The position numbers and the translations under genes are program-made. Below are positions 1-8,124 of a stretch of DNA of 47,325 nt, one piece after another. Every line of letters begins with the position of its first letter. Positions within the stretch are counted from its first letter, which is position 1. Source of the DNA: Lachnospiraceae bacterium. GTDB lineage: Bacteria; Bacillota; Clostridia; Lachnospirales; Lachnospiraceae. Location of the stretch: positions 1 to 47,325 of the forward strand of contig JAQYIU010000028.1 in assembly GCA_028721415.1 (NCBI GenBank), given 5' to 3'. The notes under the pieces were generated by a model that was not told the origin of the DNA, did not search any database, and worked only from the letters and a program-made list of their open reading frames with translations.

Positions 1-8
1 AAAAAAGT

Positions 9-395
9 ATGGAATTATCAAAATACATGAAAAGTATCATCGATATGGACAGGGCGTCGGTGGTAATCTGTGATCTGGAGCACACGATCATTTATATGAA
101 TCCGGCAGCCGTTTATCGTTATGGTAAGAGTGGAGGCAGTGAGTTGGTCGGAAAAAGTCTCATGAACTGCCATAATGAGAAATCCCGCGAGATAATTGAA
201 AAGGTAGTGGCATGGTTTGCAGAAGATGCCATGCACAATATGATCTACACCTTTCATAATGAAAAAGAAAATAAAGATGTTTATATGGTAGCACTTCGAG
301 ATGAAGAGAAGAATCTCATCGGGTATTATGAAAAACATGAATATCGAAATCCGGAAACAGCCCGTTTGTATGATTTTGAGCAATCTCTGATATAG
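9..395 (+). CDS. Small stand-alone PAS-domain protein
   Basis: A 128-residue protein that looks like a single PAS sensor fold. The stretch VVICDLEHTIIYMNPAA near residues 18-34 fits the first PAS strands, followed by GKSLMNC and a C-terminal strand region ending near residue 110 (GYYEKHEYRN). No kinase, GGDEF or DNA-binding part is attached, so any output would need a partner. No ribosome site is visible because only eight bases precede the ATG; the true start may lie outside the window. The next gene downstream is a wrecked RpiR-type regulator, so the pair may once have worked together, but that is inference. Ligand and role are unknown. Confidence 0.6.
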   Translation: MELSKYMKSIIDMDRASVVICDLEHTIIYMNPAAVYRYGKSGGSELVGKSLMNCHNEKSREIIEKVVAWFAEDAMHNMIYTFHNEKENKDVYMVALRDEEKNLIGYYEKHEYRNPETARLYDFEQSLI

Positions 396-476
396 GAAAT
401 TATATCGCAAAAGCTCCTGGCTATTTCTCAGAAGATGATGATACCTTCTGAGCTATACAAATGATGGGGAATCGTA

Positions 477-1054
477 ATGGGAATATTATATTTCAGACTT
501 TTGATTATTTTAAATGAAGAAGACAGTGAGTCAACCTATTACCACATCGCAGTTGTTATGCTCCGACATTTTAAGTAGCTCAATGAATATTCGATTATTC
601 AACTGGCGGAATTATGTGATGTCTCCAAATCAACTATTTCCAAGTTTATTCGATATATTGGATATGAAGATTTTGCCGATTTTCGGTATGCAACGTTGCT
701 TCAGGAAAATAAATATGGGAATCAGTTTAATTACGAAACAAATGTAATGAATTTTATTGAGAGAAATTCTCTTGATACATATATATATTAACCGTTCAAT
801 CGGATATTCTGGCAACTTATCAAAGTCTTGACTGGAATGCGATAGACAGGCAGGTAGAAGATTTGATGAATTATGAACGGGTTGGAGCATTTGGACTGAT
901 GTTCTCTGAAACGGCGGCGCTTGATCTTCAGATTAAGCTTTCCTATAACAAAAAAATTATTGTTACCAATCTGAATGATATGAAACAGGAGAAATTTATA
1001 GAAGAAGCGGGAGAAGATACGTTACTTATCATTTTTAGTGATCCCGGATATTAA
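477..1054 (+). pseudogene. Degraded RpiR/MurR-family transcriptional regulator
   Basis: Reading from the ATG at 477 gives the N-terminal RpiR-type helix-turn-helix (YYHIAVVMLRHFK, then IIQLAELCDVSKSTISKFI), interrupted by an in-frame TAG at 576-578. The frame continues to a TAA at 789. From 791 the reading moves to another frame and continues as a SIS-like segment (ILATYQSLDWNAID through LLIIFSDPGY), stopping at 1054. The shift lies in a short AT repeat at about 779-789. Removing one AT unit restores a continuous reading LDTYILTVQSD. A further in-phase piece with protein-like composition (NKLHNKIQNDKTGQHLFELK) lies at 1174-1248, beyond a hairpin block, and may be the next part of the SIS domain. 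The sugar-binding domain is incomplete, so the gene is almost certainly dead. Confidence 0.72.
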
Positions 1055-1057
1055 AAT

Positions 1058-1170
1058 CGCGAATCTCGTAGAGGATTCGCGGGCGAGCTGCACAGCAACG
1101 CAGTTGCCTTCTTCTGTGCAGCTCTGCCGTCCCGCCGGAGGCTTTTATCGAAGTCGGAGTTTTCTCCGAC
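1058..1170. repeat. Cluster of three short hairpins, possible small inserted element
   Basis: Three inverted repeats follow one another: 1058-1067 with 1071-1081 (one bulge, 3-base loop), 1085-1095 with 1114-1124 (perfect 11 bp), and 1153-1159 with 1164-1170 (perfect 7 bp, TTTT loop). The block is more GC-rich than its surroundings. It sits exactly between two fragments of the broken RpiR-type gene, as expected if a small non-coding element had inserted there. I do not recognise it as a named family and see no clear target duplication. Confidence 0.4.
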
Positions 1171-1287
1171 GAGATAAACAAGCTTCATAATAAGATCCAA
1201 AATGACAAGACAGGACAGCACCTGTTTGAATTGAAAAAGACAGCATAAATTTTAATATTTCAAAATACATATCAGATTGATTTTTTG

Positions 1288-1440
1288 TCTAAGACAGAAG
1301 GCTTAGATAAGTGCGCTTTTTCAGCAGTACAAGTGCCGTAACTTTAGCCAAAGTAAGCAGATTCTGCTGTGAAAATGCGCACAAAAAGTCCGTCAGCAGT
1401 TACGGTCGTTAGACCGTTACTGCGACGGAACCCTCTTTTT
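1288..1440. other. Structured intergenic block ahead of ygiQ
   Basis: The stretch after the RpiR remnant holds no gene. It contains a small hairpin (1288-1293 with 1302-1307), a long imperfect stem (1311-1327 with 1364-1382) and a tight imperfect hairpin (1390-1428, GTTA loop) followed by CTCTTTTTG. The last could act as a rho-independent terminator. The whole block could instead be a repeat element or a structured RNA. No homolog is recognised. Confidence 0.4.
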
Positions 1441-1470
1441 GATTATTGCGACACTCCCGGTCTCTTCTCG

Positions 1471-1499
1471 TTGTAAATTCATAACGCATCATGTATAAT
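1471..1499 (+). promoter_or_regulatory. Sigma-A promoter for ygiQ
   Basis: TTGTAA at 1471-1476, a 17-bp spacer and TATAAT at 1494-1499, about 43 bp before the chosen ygiQ start. The -10 overlaps an in-frame upstream ATG at 1491, which argues against that codon as the start. Confidence 0.65.
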
Positions 1500-1541
1500 C
1501 AGATAGAAGAAATCCTAATGAAAAAATACAGGAGAATCAAT

Positions 1542-3539
1542 ATGTCTAAAAAAGGCGGTTTTTTACCGACAAATTTAATAGAAATGAGAGAGCGGGGCTG
1601 GGAACAGGCCGATTTTGTCTATATATCCGGTGATGCATACGTGGACCATCCTTCATTCGGGGCGGCTATTATCACGAGAATATTAGAGGATGTCGGATAC
1701 AAAGTGGCTTTTATCGCCCAGCCGGACTGGAAAGATGACAAGAGTATCACAATTTGTGGCGAGCCAAGATTGGCTTTTTTAGTTTCTGCGGGAAATATGG
1801 ATTCCATGGTCAATCACTATACGGTGGCAAAGAAGAGAAGGCATCAGGATGCTTACACACCAGGAGGCGGATTTTCCAGAAGGCCGGACCGGGCGACCAT
1901 CGTATACAGTAATCTGATTCGGAAAACCTATAAGAATACACCGATTCTGCTCGGAGGCATCGAGGCTTCCCTCCGGAGAATGGCTCATTATGATTACTGG
2001 AGTGACAAGGTGAAGCGCTCCGTTTTGCTGGATGCGGGTGCTGATCTTCTGATGTATGGGATGGGAGAACATTCGGTTCTGGAAATTGCGGAAGCCCTTG
2101 ACAGCGGAATCAATGTGAAAGATATCACCTATGTGAGAGGGACAGTATTCAGATGTAATTCTCTGGAAGAACTTGGAGGAGATTATGAATTACTCCCGTC
2201 ATATCCGGAAATACTGGAATCAAAGAGACATTATGCGGAGAGCTATTATCAGCAATATTTAAATACCGATGCGATTACCGCAAAACGTCTGGTGGAACCT
2301 TATAAAGAGAAAGAATATATCGTACAGAATCCGCCGGCATTGCCTCTGTCTACAGAAGAGATGGATCACATTTACGAACTTCCATATATGAGAACCTGGC
2401 ACCCAGCCTATGACAGGGAGGGCGGAGTTCCGGCCATTGAGGAAGTGAGATTTTCCTTGGTCAGCAATAGAGGGTGTTTCGGAGGATGTAACTTCTGTGC
2501 CCTTACCTTCCATCAGGGAAGAAGAGTGCAGGTGAGAAGTCATGAATCTCTCATCAAGGAAGCAGAGCTGATGACAAAAGATACACATTTTAAAGGTTAT
2601 ATCCACGATGTGGGCGGTCCGACGGCAGATTTCAGGCATCCTGCCTGTCGAAAACAAATCGAAAAAGGAGTCTGTAGTCATCGTCAGTGTCTTTTCCCGA
2701 AAACCTGTCCGAATCTGGACAGTAGCCATGAAGATTATATCAGTCTACTCCGGAAACTTCGGCAGATAAAAGGAGTGAAAAAGGTATTTATCCGTTCCGG
2801 TATTCGTTTTGATTATGTTCTGGCCGATAAAAAAACTGATTTCATGAAGGAACTATGTCGTTATCATGTGAGCGGACAGCTCAAGGTGGCCCCGGAACAT
2901 ATCTGTGATACAGTACTTTCCATGATGGGCAAGCCGGGCAATGATGTATACGAGAAATTTGTTGATTCCTATTATAAAACAAATAAATCTTTAGGGAAAA
3001 AACAGTTTCTGGTACCGTATCTGATGTCTTCTCATCCGGGTTCCGGTCTGAAAGAGGCGGTGGAACTGGCAGAATATGTGAGAGATCTCGGATATATGCC
3101 GGAGCAGGTACAAGATTATTATCCGACACCGGGAACCATTTCCACCTGTATGTATTATACGGGACTAGATCCAAGAACCATGAAAACTGTTTATGTGCCG
3201 AGGAGCATGAAGGAGAAGCAAATGCAACGGGCGCTGATTCAATATAGGGATCCGAAGAATTATGATTTGGTTCGCGAAGCATTGATAAAAGTCGGTCGAG
3301 AAGATCTCATTGGTTTTGATGAGAAATGTCTGATTCCACCGCGGAAAATGGCTTCTCCACTGAGAACAAAAAAAAATGTGAAAAACGGAAAAGAGCGAGT
3401 GGCAGATCAAAAAAGAGTTGGTAATAACAATTATGGAAAAAACAGGAAAACAACACCGGGAGCTGCCGAAATAAAAACAGAAAAACGGAAAAAGAAAACA
3501 ATCCGTAATGTTCATAAAAAGAAAACAAGTGGGAGATAG
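1542..3539 (+). CDS. YgiQ-family radical SAM protein
   Basis: A 665-residue protein of the YgiQ/UPF0313 radical SAM family. The N-terminal part resembles a B12-binding-like region (GDAYVDHPSFGAA). The radical SAM cluster motif CxxxCxxC is at C312, C316 and C319 (RGCFGGCNFCA), the ligands for a 4Fe-4S cluster that cleaves S-adenosylmethionine. The C-terminal 50 residues are very basic (Lys/Arg-rich), as is usual in this family. Substrate and pathway are not established. The ATG at 1542 has AGGAG seven bases upstream; an in-frame ATG at 1491 lies in the promoter. It heads a compact run with an SDR protein, a pseudouridine synthase and recU. Confidence 0.88.
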   Translation: MSKKGGFLPTNLIEMRERGWEQADFVYISGDAYVDHPSFGAAIITRILEDVGYKVAFIAQPDWKDDKSITICGEPRLAFLVSAGNMDSMVNHYTVAKKRRHQDAYTPGGGFSRRPDRATIVYSNLIRKTYKNTPILLGGIEASLRRMAHYDYWSDKVKRSVLLDAGADLLMYGMGEHSVLEIAEALDSGINVKDITYVRGTVFRCNSLEELGGDYELLPSYPEILESKRHYAESYYQQYLNTDAITAKRLVEPYKEKEYIVQNPPALPLSTEEMDHIYELPYMRTWHPAYDREGGVPAIEEVRFSLVSNRGCFGGCNFCALTFHQGRRVQVRSHESLIKEAELMTKDTHFKGYIHDVGGPTADFRHPACRKQIEKGVCSHRQCLFPKTCPNLDSSHEDYISLLRKLRQIKGVKKVFIRSGIRFDYVLADKKTDFMKELCRYHVSGQLKVAPEHICDTVLSMMGKPGNDVYEKFVDSYYKTNKSLGKKQFLVPYLMSSHPGSGLKEAVELAEYVRDLGYMPEQVQDYYPTPGTISTCMYYTGLDPRTMKTVYVPRSMKEKQMQRALIQYRDPKNYDLVREALIKVGREDLIGFDEKCLIPPRKMASPLRTKKNVKNGKERVADQKRVGNNNYGKNRKTTPGAAEIKTEKRKKKTIRNVHKKKTSGR

Positions 3540-3541
3540 AG

Positions 3542-4312
3542 ATGAAGATAGGAATCATAACAGGTGCTTCTTCCGGAATGGGGAAAGAGTTTGTAAAAAT
3601 TGCACTGGAAGAGAACCTTGATCTGGATGAAATCTGGGTAATCGCCAGAAGAAAAGAGAGATTGGAAATCTGGCAGAAACATTATAAGGAACAGACATTT
3701 CGCGTTCTCCCGCTGGATTTACAGAAGAAAGAAGAATTTGAGATTTTAAAAAAAGAACTGGAAGAATGTTGTCCGGAAATCTCACTCCTGATTCACAGTG
3801 CGGGTTTTGGTATCATGGGACGAATCGAAGAATTGCCTGTGGAAGAACAGACAGAGATGGTGGATGTGAACTGTCGGAGCGTGGTGGAACTGACTTCCCT
3901 GGTTCTCCCTTATATGGAAGAAAGTGGACGGATGATCTTCATGGCTTCTTCGGCTGCGTTTCTCCCACAACCGGGATTTGGTGTCTATGCAGCCACAAAG
4001 GCTTTTACGCTAAGTTATGTCAGATCTCTTCGGGCGGAGATGCGATACAAAAAACTGAGAGTTACGGCCGTTTGTCCGGGAGCTGTGAAGACAGAGTTTT
4101 TTAACCGGGCTGCAGCGAAAAGACACATCCCCGCCTACAAGAAAATGGTGATGGCAGATCCGAAAAAAGTTGTGAAAAAAGCCTGGAAAGATAATTTGCA
4201 GGATAAAGAGATTTCTGTTTATGGAAAGCCGATGCAGCTTTTCTGGCTGGGAACGAAATTGATTCCGCATCAGATATTTTTACATTTTATGGGAAGGAAG
4301 AAAGAGGCGTGA
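3542..4312 (+). CDS. Short-chain dehydrogenase/reductase (SDR)
   Basis: A 256-residue classical SDR oxidoreductase. The NAD(P)-binding TGASSGMG is at residues 7-14, the HSAGFG turn follows, and the catalytic Ser lies at about 136-137 with Y149-x3-K153. Rossmann-fold proteins of this type reduce or oxidise small carbonyl or hydroxyl substrates with NAD(P)H; this one gives no clue to its substrate. A basic residue pattern after the first strand (ARRKERLE) hints at NADP preference, which is inference. It starts two bases after ygiQ and its stop overlaps the GTG of the next gene, so it is probably co-transcribed. Confidence 0.85.
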   Translation: MKIGIITGASSGMGKEFVKIALEENLDLDEIWVIARRKERLEIWQKHYKEQTFRVLPLDLQKKEEFEILKKELEECCPEISLLIHSAGFGIMGRIEELPVEEQTEMVDVNCRSVVELTSLVLPYMEESGRMIFMASSAAFLPQPGFGVYAATKAFTLSYVRSLRAEMRYKKLRVTAVCPGAVKTEFFNRAAAKRHIPAYKKMVMADPKKVVKKAWKDNLQDKEISVYGKPMQLFWLGTKLIPHQIFLHFMGRKKEA

Positions 4313-5343
4313 GAGAAATTAAAATAACGAAAGTGCAGGCCGGTCAGCGTCTGGATCGTTTTCTCGGCAAATATCTCCCGGAAGCTTCCGGCGGTTTTCT
4401 GCACAAAATGCTTCGCAAAAAGAATATAAAATTGAACGAGAAAAAAGCAGAGGGCAATGAAAAGCTGATGGACGGAGACCGGATTCAGATATATTTTTCT
4501 GAGGAGACCCTGGAGAAATTTACCGGAAAGAACCAGAAAAAGACAGAACCAAAACAACAGCTCACAGCGAAGCAGAAGGAACTGAGAAAGCAGGTTCGCC
4601 TTCTTTTTGCCTCAGAAAATGTGTTGATTTTCCATAAGCCTGCGGGAATGCTCACCCAGAAAGCAGAGAGAACAGATGACTCCCTCAACGATTATCTTTT
4701 GGACTATTGTCAGGAAAAAGGGTATGTGGATGAACAGATGCTTAGAAGTTTCCGTCCGTCGGTGGCAAATCGTCTCGATCGAAATACCAGCGGAATTGTT
4801 CTCTGCGGTATTACAACGGCAGGTTTGCAAGCCCTTAGTTCCCTCTTAAAAGAAAGAAAGCTGGAGAAATACTATCTGTGTCTTGTGAGAGGTAAGGTGG
4901 AAAAAAATCAGAAAATCCGTGGCTATCTAAGAAAGAATGAGAATGACAATAAAGTGACTTTATATCAGAAACCGATGGAGGGTGCTGTCCCTGTCGAGAC
5001 CTGGTATGAGGTGGTAAGAAATACAGAACAGGCATCTTTATTGAAGATTCGTCTGATTACCGGAAAAAGTCATCAGATTCGGGCGCATCTGGCATCGATT
5101 GGTTATCCGCTTTTTGGAGATGGCAAATACGGAAGCAGGTCATTCAATGAAACACTTCGGAAAGAAGAAGGCGTGAAATATCAGATGCTTCACAGCTATG
5201 AACTTATCGTGCCGGAAAATCTGTCTCTTCCATTAAAAGAACTGGAAGGATTACATGTCATTGATCCGGTATCGACTGATTTTTCCAATGTACTTAAAAA
5301 CTGGAATGTTATGGCTCCTTCTGTCGAAGTGGAGGAACGATAA
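4309..5343 (+). CDS. RluA-family 23S rRNA pseudouridine synthase with S4 domain
   Basis: A 344-residue protein with an N-terminal S4 RNA-binding domain (about residues 1-60), a basic linker and a RluA-type catalytic domain. The signature RLDRNTSG has the catalytic Asp at 157; LITGKSHQIRAHL follows. The family isomerises uridine to pseudouridine in rRNA or tRNA. The exact target (RluC- or RluD-like) cannot be read here, so no symbol is given. The start is a GTG at 4309 overlapping the SDR stop (GTGA), implying translational coupling. Its stop overlaps the recU start by one base. Confidence 0.85.
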   Translation: MREIKITKVQAGQRLDRFLGKYLPEASGGFLHKMLRKKNIKLNEKKAEGNEKLMDGDRIQIYFSEETLEKFTGKNQKKTEPKQQLTAKQKELRKQVRLLFASENVLIFHKPAGMLTQKAERTDDSLNDYLLDYCQEKGYVDEQMLRSFRPSVANRLDRNTSGIVLCGITTAGLQALSSLLKERKLEKYYLCLVRGKVEKNQKIRGYLRKNENDNKVTLYQKPMEGAVPVETWYEVVRNTEQASLLKIRLITGKSHQIRAHLASIGYPLFGDGKYGSRSFNETLRKEEGVKYQMLHSYELIVPENLSLPLKELEGLHVIDPVSTDFSNVLKNWNVMAPSVEVEER

Positions 5344-5894
5344 TGGCAACGTGGAATTCTAGAGGATTACGAGGCTCAGTCCTCGAAGAGATGATTAATT
5401 ATACCAACCAGAAATACCGTGATAAAAAACTGGCACTGATTCAGAAGATACCGACGCCGATCACACCGGTTCGTTTCGATAAAAACACCCGGCACATTAC
5501 ATTAGCCTATTTTGAACAGAAAAGTACCGTGGATTATATCGGTGCTGTCCAGGGAATTCCGGTCTGCTTTGATGCCAAAGAATGTGCGGTGGACACATTT
5601 CCTCTTCAGAATATTCATCCGCATCAGGTTGAATTTATGAAAGCCTATGAGGAACAGGGGGGAATCAGTTTTCTGCTGATATATTATTCCCATCGGCAGG
5701 AATGTTATTATCTTCGTTTTGCAGAAATGATGAAATACTGGGAACGAATGAACGATGGCGGACAGAAAAACTTCAAGCATGGAGAACTGGATGAGGGATA
5801 CTTTGTACCTTCCGGCGGAGGAGTAGCTCTTCACTATCTTGTTAATCTGCAAAAAGATCTGGAGGAGAGAAATCAGAAAGATAAGAGAGAGTAA
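5343..5894 (+). CDS. recU: Holliday junction resolvase RecU
   Basis: A 183-residue protein matching Firmicutes RecU, which cleaves four-way DNA junctions during recombination and aids chromosome segregation. It shows the RG-LEEMIN start, the conserved STVDYIG block (D64), FDAKE (D77, K79, E80; B. subtilis has FEAKE) and FPLQNIHPHQ. This is the metal-binding nuclease core of the family. In Bacillus recU is next to a class A penicillin-binding protein gene; here it follows an RNA-modifying enzyme and ends the first gene run. A new promoter sits 18 bp downstream. Confidence 0.85.
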   Translation: MATWNSRGLRGSVLEEMINYTNQKYRDKKLALIQKIPTPITPVRFDKNTRHITLAYFEQKSTVDYIGAVQGIPVCFDAKECAVDTFPLQNIHPHQVEFMKAYEEQGGISFLLIYYSHRQECYYLRFAEMMKYWERMNDGGQKNFKHGELDEGYFVPSGGGVALHYLVNLQKDLEERNQKDKRE

Positions 5895-5911
5895 AATATT
5901 CCATTTGCTAT

Positions 5912-5940
5912 TTGACGAACGGGATTTTTTCATATATAAT
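5912..5940 (+). promoter_or_regulatory. Strong sigma-A promoter for yicC-gmk-rpoZ run
   Basis: TTGACG at 5912-5917, a 17-bp spacer and TATAAT at 5935-5940, directly between recU and yicC. It probably drives the housekeeping run beginning with yicC. Confidence 0.8.
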
Positions 5941-5985
5941 AAAATTCTATTATTTTGCACAGATATGATTAATGAGGTGAGAAAA

Positions 5986-6864
5986 GTGATAAAAAGCATG
6001 ACTGGATTTGGCCGCGGTGAAGTAGTGACCGACCAGTGCAAAATCAGTGTAGAGATAAAGGCGGTCAATCACAGATATTGCGATCTGAACGTTAAGATAC
6101 CGAAGAAGTTAAACAGTCTGGAGAATGCGGTCAGAAGTTATCTGAAAAAATCAGTGAACCGCGGTAAGCTGGATATATATATCAGTTATGAAGATTTGTC
6201 TGAGCATGCAGATTGTGTGCAGGTGAATGAAGGACTGAGCAGAGAGTACTATAAAGCCCTTGCCAATCTCAGTGAGCTTTTGGATATTCCGAATGATGCC
6301 ACAGCATTGAAGATTGCAAGAATGCCAGAGGTAATGTCTCTGGAAGATGCCAGAGTGGATCCTGACTCACTCGAAGAAACACTTCTTCAGACCGTGGAAC
6401 AGGCTCTTTTGCAGTTTATGGACAGCCGATGTAAGGAAGGAAATCATCTGAAAGAAGATATTCTCGATAAACTTCATGGTATGGAAGACCGGGTCAGTGA
6501 GATTGAAAAAAGGTATCCGCAGATGGTCAGTGACTATCGTAAGAAGCTGGAAGATAAGGTAAGAGATCTTCTGGCGGATACAAGCATGGATGAGAGTCGG
6601 ATTGCAACAGAAGTTGTGATTTATGCAGATAAGATTTGTGTGGATGAAGAGACGGTTCGTCTGAGAAGCCATATCAAGAATATGGAAGATGAACTTATCC
6701 GTGGAGGCAATGTGGGAAGAAAGCTTGATTTTATTGCCCAGGAGATGAACCGCGAAGCCAACACGATCTTATCAAAGGCGAATGATATTACGATTTCCAA
6801 TACAGCCATTGAGCTGAAGACAGAGATTGAGAAGATCAGAGAGCAGGTTCAGAATATAGAATAG
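5986..6864 (+). CDS. yicC: YicC/YloC-family endoribonuclease
   Basis: A 292-residue protein beginning with the family hallmark IKSMTGFGRGE. YicC of E. coli and YloC of B. subtilis are endoribonucleases acting on RNA, including small-RNA turnover. The C-terminal portion has the conserved DFIAQEMNREANT and SKANDITIS blocks. The start is a GTG at 5986, preceded by GAGGTGAG; the open frame runs further upstream, but that part lies across the promoter. The length matches the family (about 290). The order yicC-remA-gmk-rpoZ is the standard Firmicutes arrangement. Confidence 0.9.
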   Translation: MIKSMTGFGRGEVVTDQCKISVEIKAVNHRYCDLNVKIPKKLNSLENAVRSYLKKSVNRGKLDIYISYEDLSEHADCVQVNEGLSREYYKALANLSELLDIPNDATALKIARMPEVMSLEDARVDPDSLEETLLQTVEQALLQFMDSRCKEGNHLKEDILDKLHGMEDRVSEIEKRYPQMVSDYRKKLEDKVRDLLADTSMDESRIATEVVIYADKICVDEETVRLRSHIKNMEDELIRGGNVGRKLDFIAQEMNREANTILSKANDITISNTAIELKTEIEKIREQVQNIE

Positions 6865-6874
6865 GTTATATGAT

Positions 6875-7114
6875 ATGGCACATTTGATTAATATTGGATT
6901 TGGGAACATGGTAAATGGTGATAAGATTGTTTCCATGGTCAGTACGGATGCGGCGCCGATCAAGCGTATGATTCAGAATGCCAGAGATGAAGGCCGGGCA
7001 GTGGATGCCACCTGTGGTAGAAGAACCCGCACAGTTTTAGTTATGGAGAGCGGGCATCTGATCTTGTCGGCCCTGACAACGGAAACCATTTCTGCCCGCT
7101 GCCAGGAATCATAA
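6875..7114 (+). CDS. remA: RemA-family (DUF370) regulator
   Basis: A 79-residue protein of the RemA/DUF370 family: INIGFGNMVN, then DAAPIKRMIQNARDEGR and the TCGRRTRTVLVMESGHLILS block. In B. subtilis RemA is a ring-forming DNA-binding activator of biofilm-matrix and osmoprotection operons. Whether this one controls matrix genes is unknown. It lies 10 bases after yicC and 27 before gmk, and its ribosome site is weak, so translation may depend on the upstream gene. Confidence 0.9.
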   Translation: MAHLINIGFGNMVNGDKIVSMVSTDAAPIKRMIQNARDEGRAVDATCGRRTRTVLVMESGHLILSALTTETISARCQES

Positions 7115-7141
7115 TAGAATAAAGGATGAGGATAAAGTAGA

Positions 7142-7768
7142 ATGGATAAGAAAGGAACGCTGGTTGTAATTTCAGGCTTTTCCGGAGCGGGGAAGGGAAC
7201 GGTTTCCAGAGCTCTTGTTGAGCGATATGGTTATCAATTGTCTGTTTCCGCAACAACGAGAGAGCCGAGAAAAGGGGAAGAAGACGGAAGAGATTACTTT
7301 TTTAAATCCGAAGAAGATTTCCTTCGCCTGATTGATTACAACGGATTTATTGAATATGCCAAATATGTAGATCATTATTACGGAACACCGAGAAAGTTTG
7401 TGGAAGACGGTCTTAACGAAGGACAGGTGGTCATTCTTGAGATTGAAGTCCAGGGTGCCATGAAGATTAAACAGCAATATCCAGATGCGGTACTCCTGTT
7501 TATCACAGCTCCTTCCATTGAGGTGCTGAAGAATCGTCTGGTGGGAAGAGGCACCGAGAAGCCGGAAGTAATCGAGAAACGTATGAAGCGTGCGGCAGAA
7601 GAAGCAGAAAGTATTGATCTTTATCAATATATTGTCTGTAATGAGGAAGGAAAGCTGGAAGAATGTATGGATACGATCCATTCCATTATTGAAAGTGAAT
7701 CCTGTCGTGTGGCCGTACAGTCAGAATTTATTGACGGCCTGAAAGACGGTCTGAAAGAGTATCAGTAG
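7142..7768 (+). CDS. gmk: Guanylate kinase
   Basis: A 208-residue enzyme converting GMP (or dGMP) and ATP to GDP and ADP, needed for GTP supply and for recycling of (p)ppGpp precursors. The P-loop GFSGAGKGT is at residues 12-20. SATTREPRKGEEDGRDY is the GMP-binding segment, and IEVQGAMKIK carries the second conserved region. A GGATGAGGAT site precedes the ATG. It is followed by rpoZ, as in most Firmicutes. Confidence 0.95.
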   Translation: MDKKGTLVVISGFSGAGKGTVSRALVERYGYQLSVSATTREPRKGEEDGRDYFFKSEEDFLRLIDYNGFIEYAKYVDHYYGTPRKFVEDGLNEGQVVILEIEVQGAMKIKQQYPDAVLLFITAPSIEVLKNRLVGRGTEKPEVIEKRMKRAAEEAESIDLYQYIVCNEEGKLEECMDTIHSIIESESCRVAVQSEFIDGLKDGLKEYQ

Positions 7769-7806
7769 AATCAGTAACAGGTCAGAGAAAGAAAGGAGAT
7801 ATCATT

Positions 7807-8124
7807 ATGTTACATCCATCTTATACAGAACTTATGGAAAAGATTAACAGCGAGGAGAACAGAGGGGAAGAACCGGTAATCAACAGCCGTTATTCCATTG
7901 TAATTGCATCATCCAAACGAGCAAGAGAACTGATCGCAGGAGCAAAACCAATGGTAGATGGTATGGAAGGAGAGAAACCATTATCCGTCGCTGTAAAAGA
8001 ATTATATGATTCTAAAGTTAAGATTCTTCAGGATGAGGAAGAAGTTGATTTTAGCGATGAACTTGAGTTTGAAGATGACTTTGATGAGGAACAAGATGAA
8101 TTCCCGGAAGAAACAGAAAGATAA
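7807..8124 (+). CDS. rpoZ: RNA polymerase omega subunit
   Basis: A 105-residue omega subunit: SRYSIVIASSKRARELI is the conserved core that packs against the beta-prime C-terminus and assists polymerase assembly. The C-terminal third is extremely acidic (Asp/Glu-rich from about residue 76 on), as seen in related clostridial omegas. AAAGGAGAT stands ahead of the ATG. The gene overlaps the start of the following VanZ-like gene in another frame. Confidence 0.9.
   Translation: MLHPSYTELMEKINSEENRGEEPVINSRYSIVIASSKRARELIAGAKPMVDGMEGEKPLSVAVKELYDSKVKILQDEEEVDFSDELEFEDDFDEEQDEFPEETER

Noticed and set aside
514-747. Open frame of 77 codons in the left region
   Set aside because: It is the wrong frame of the broken RpiR gene; the helix-turn-helix is read in another frame over the same bases.
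1491-1541. Upstream ATG extending ygiQ by 17 residues
   Set aside because: It lies within the promoter -10 region and lacks a ribosome site.
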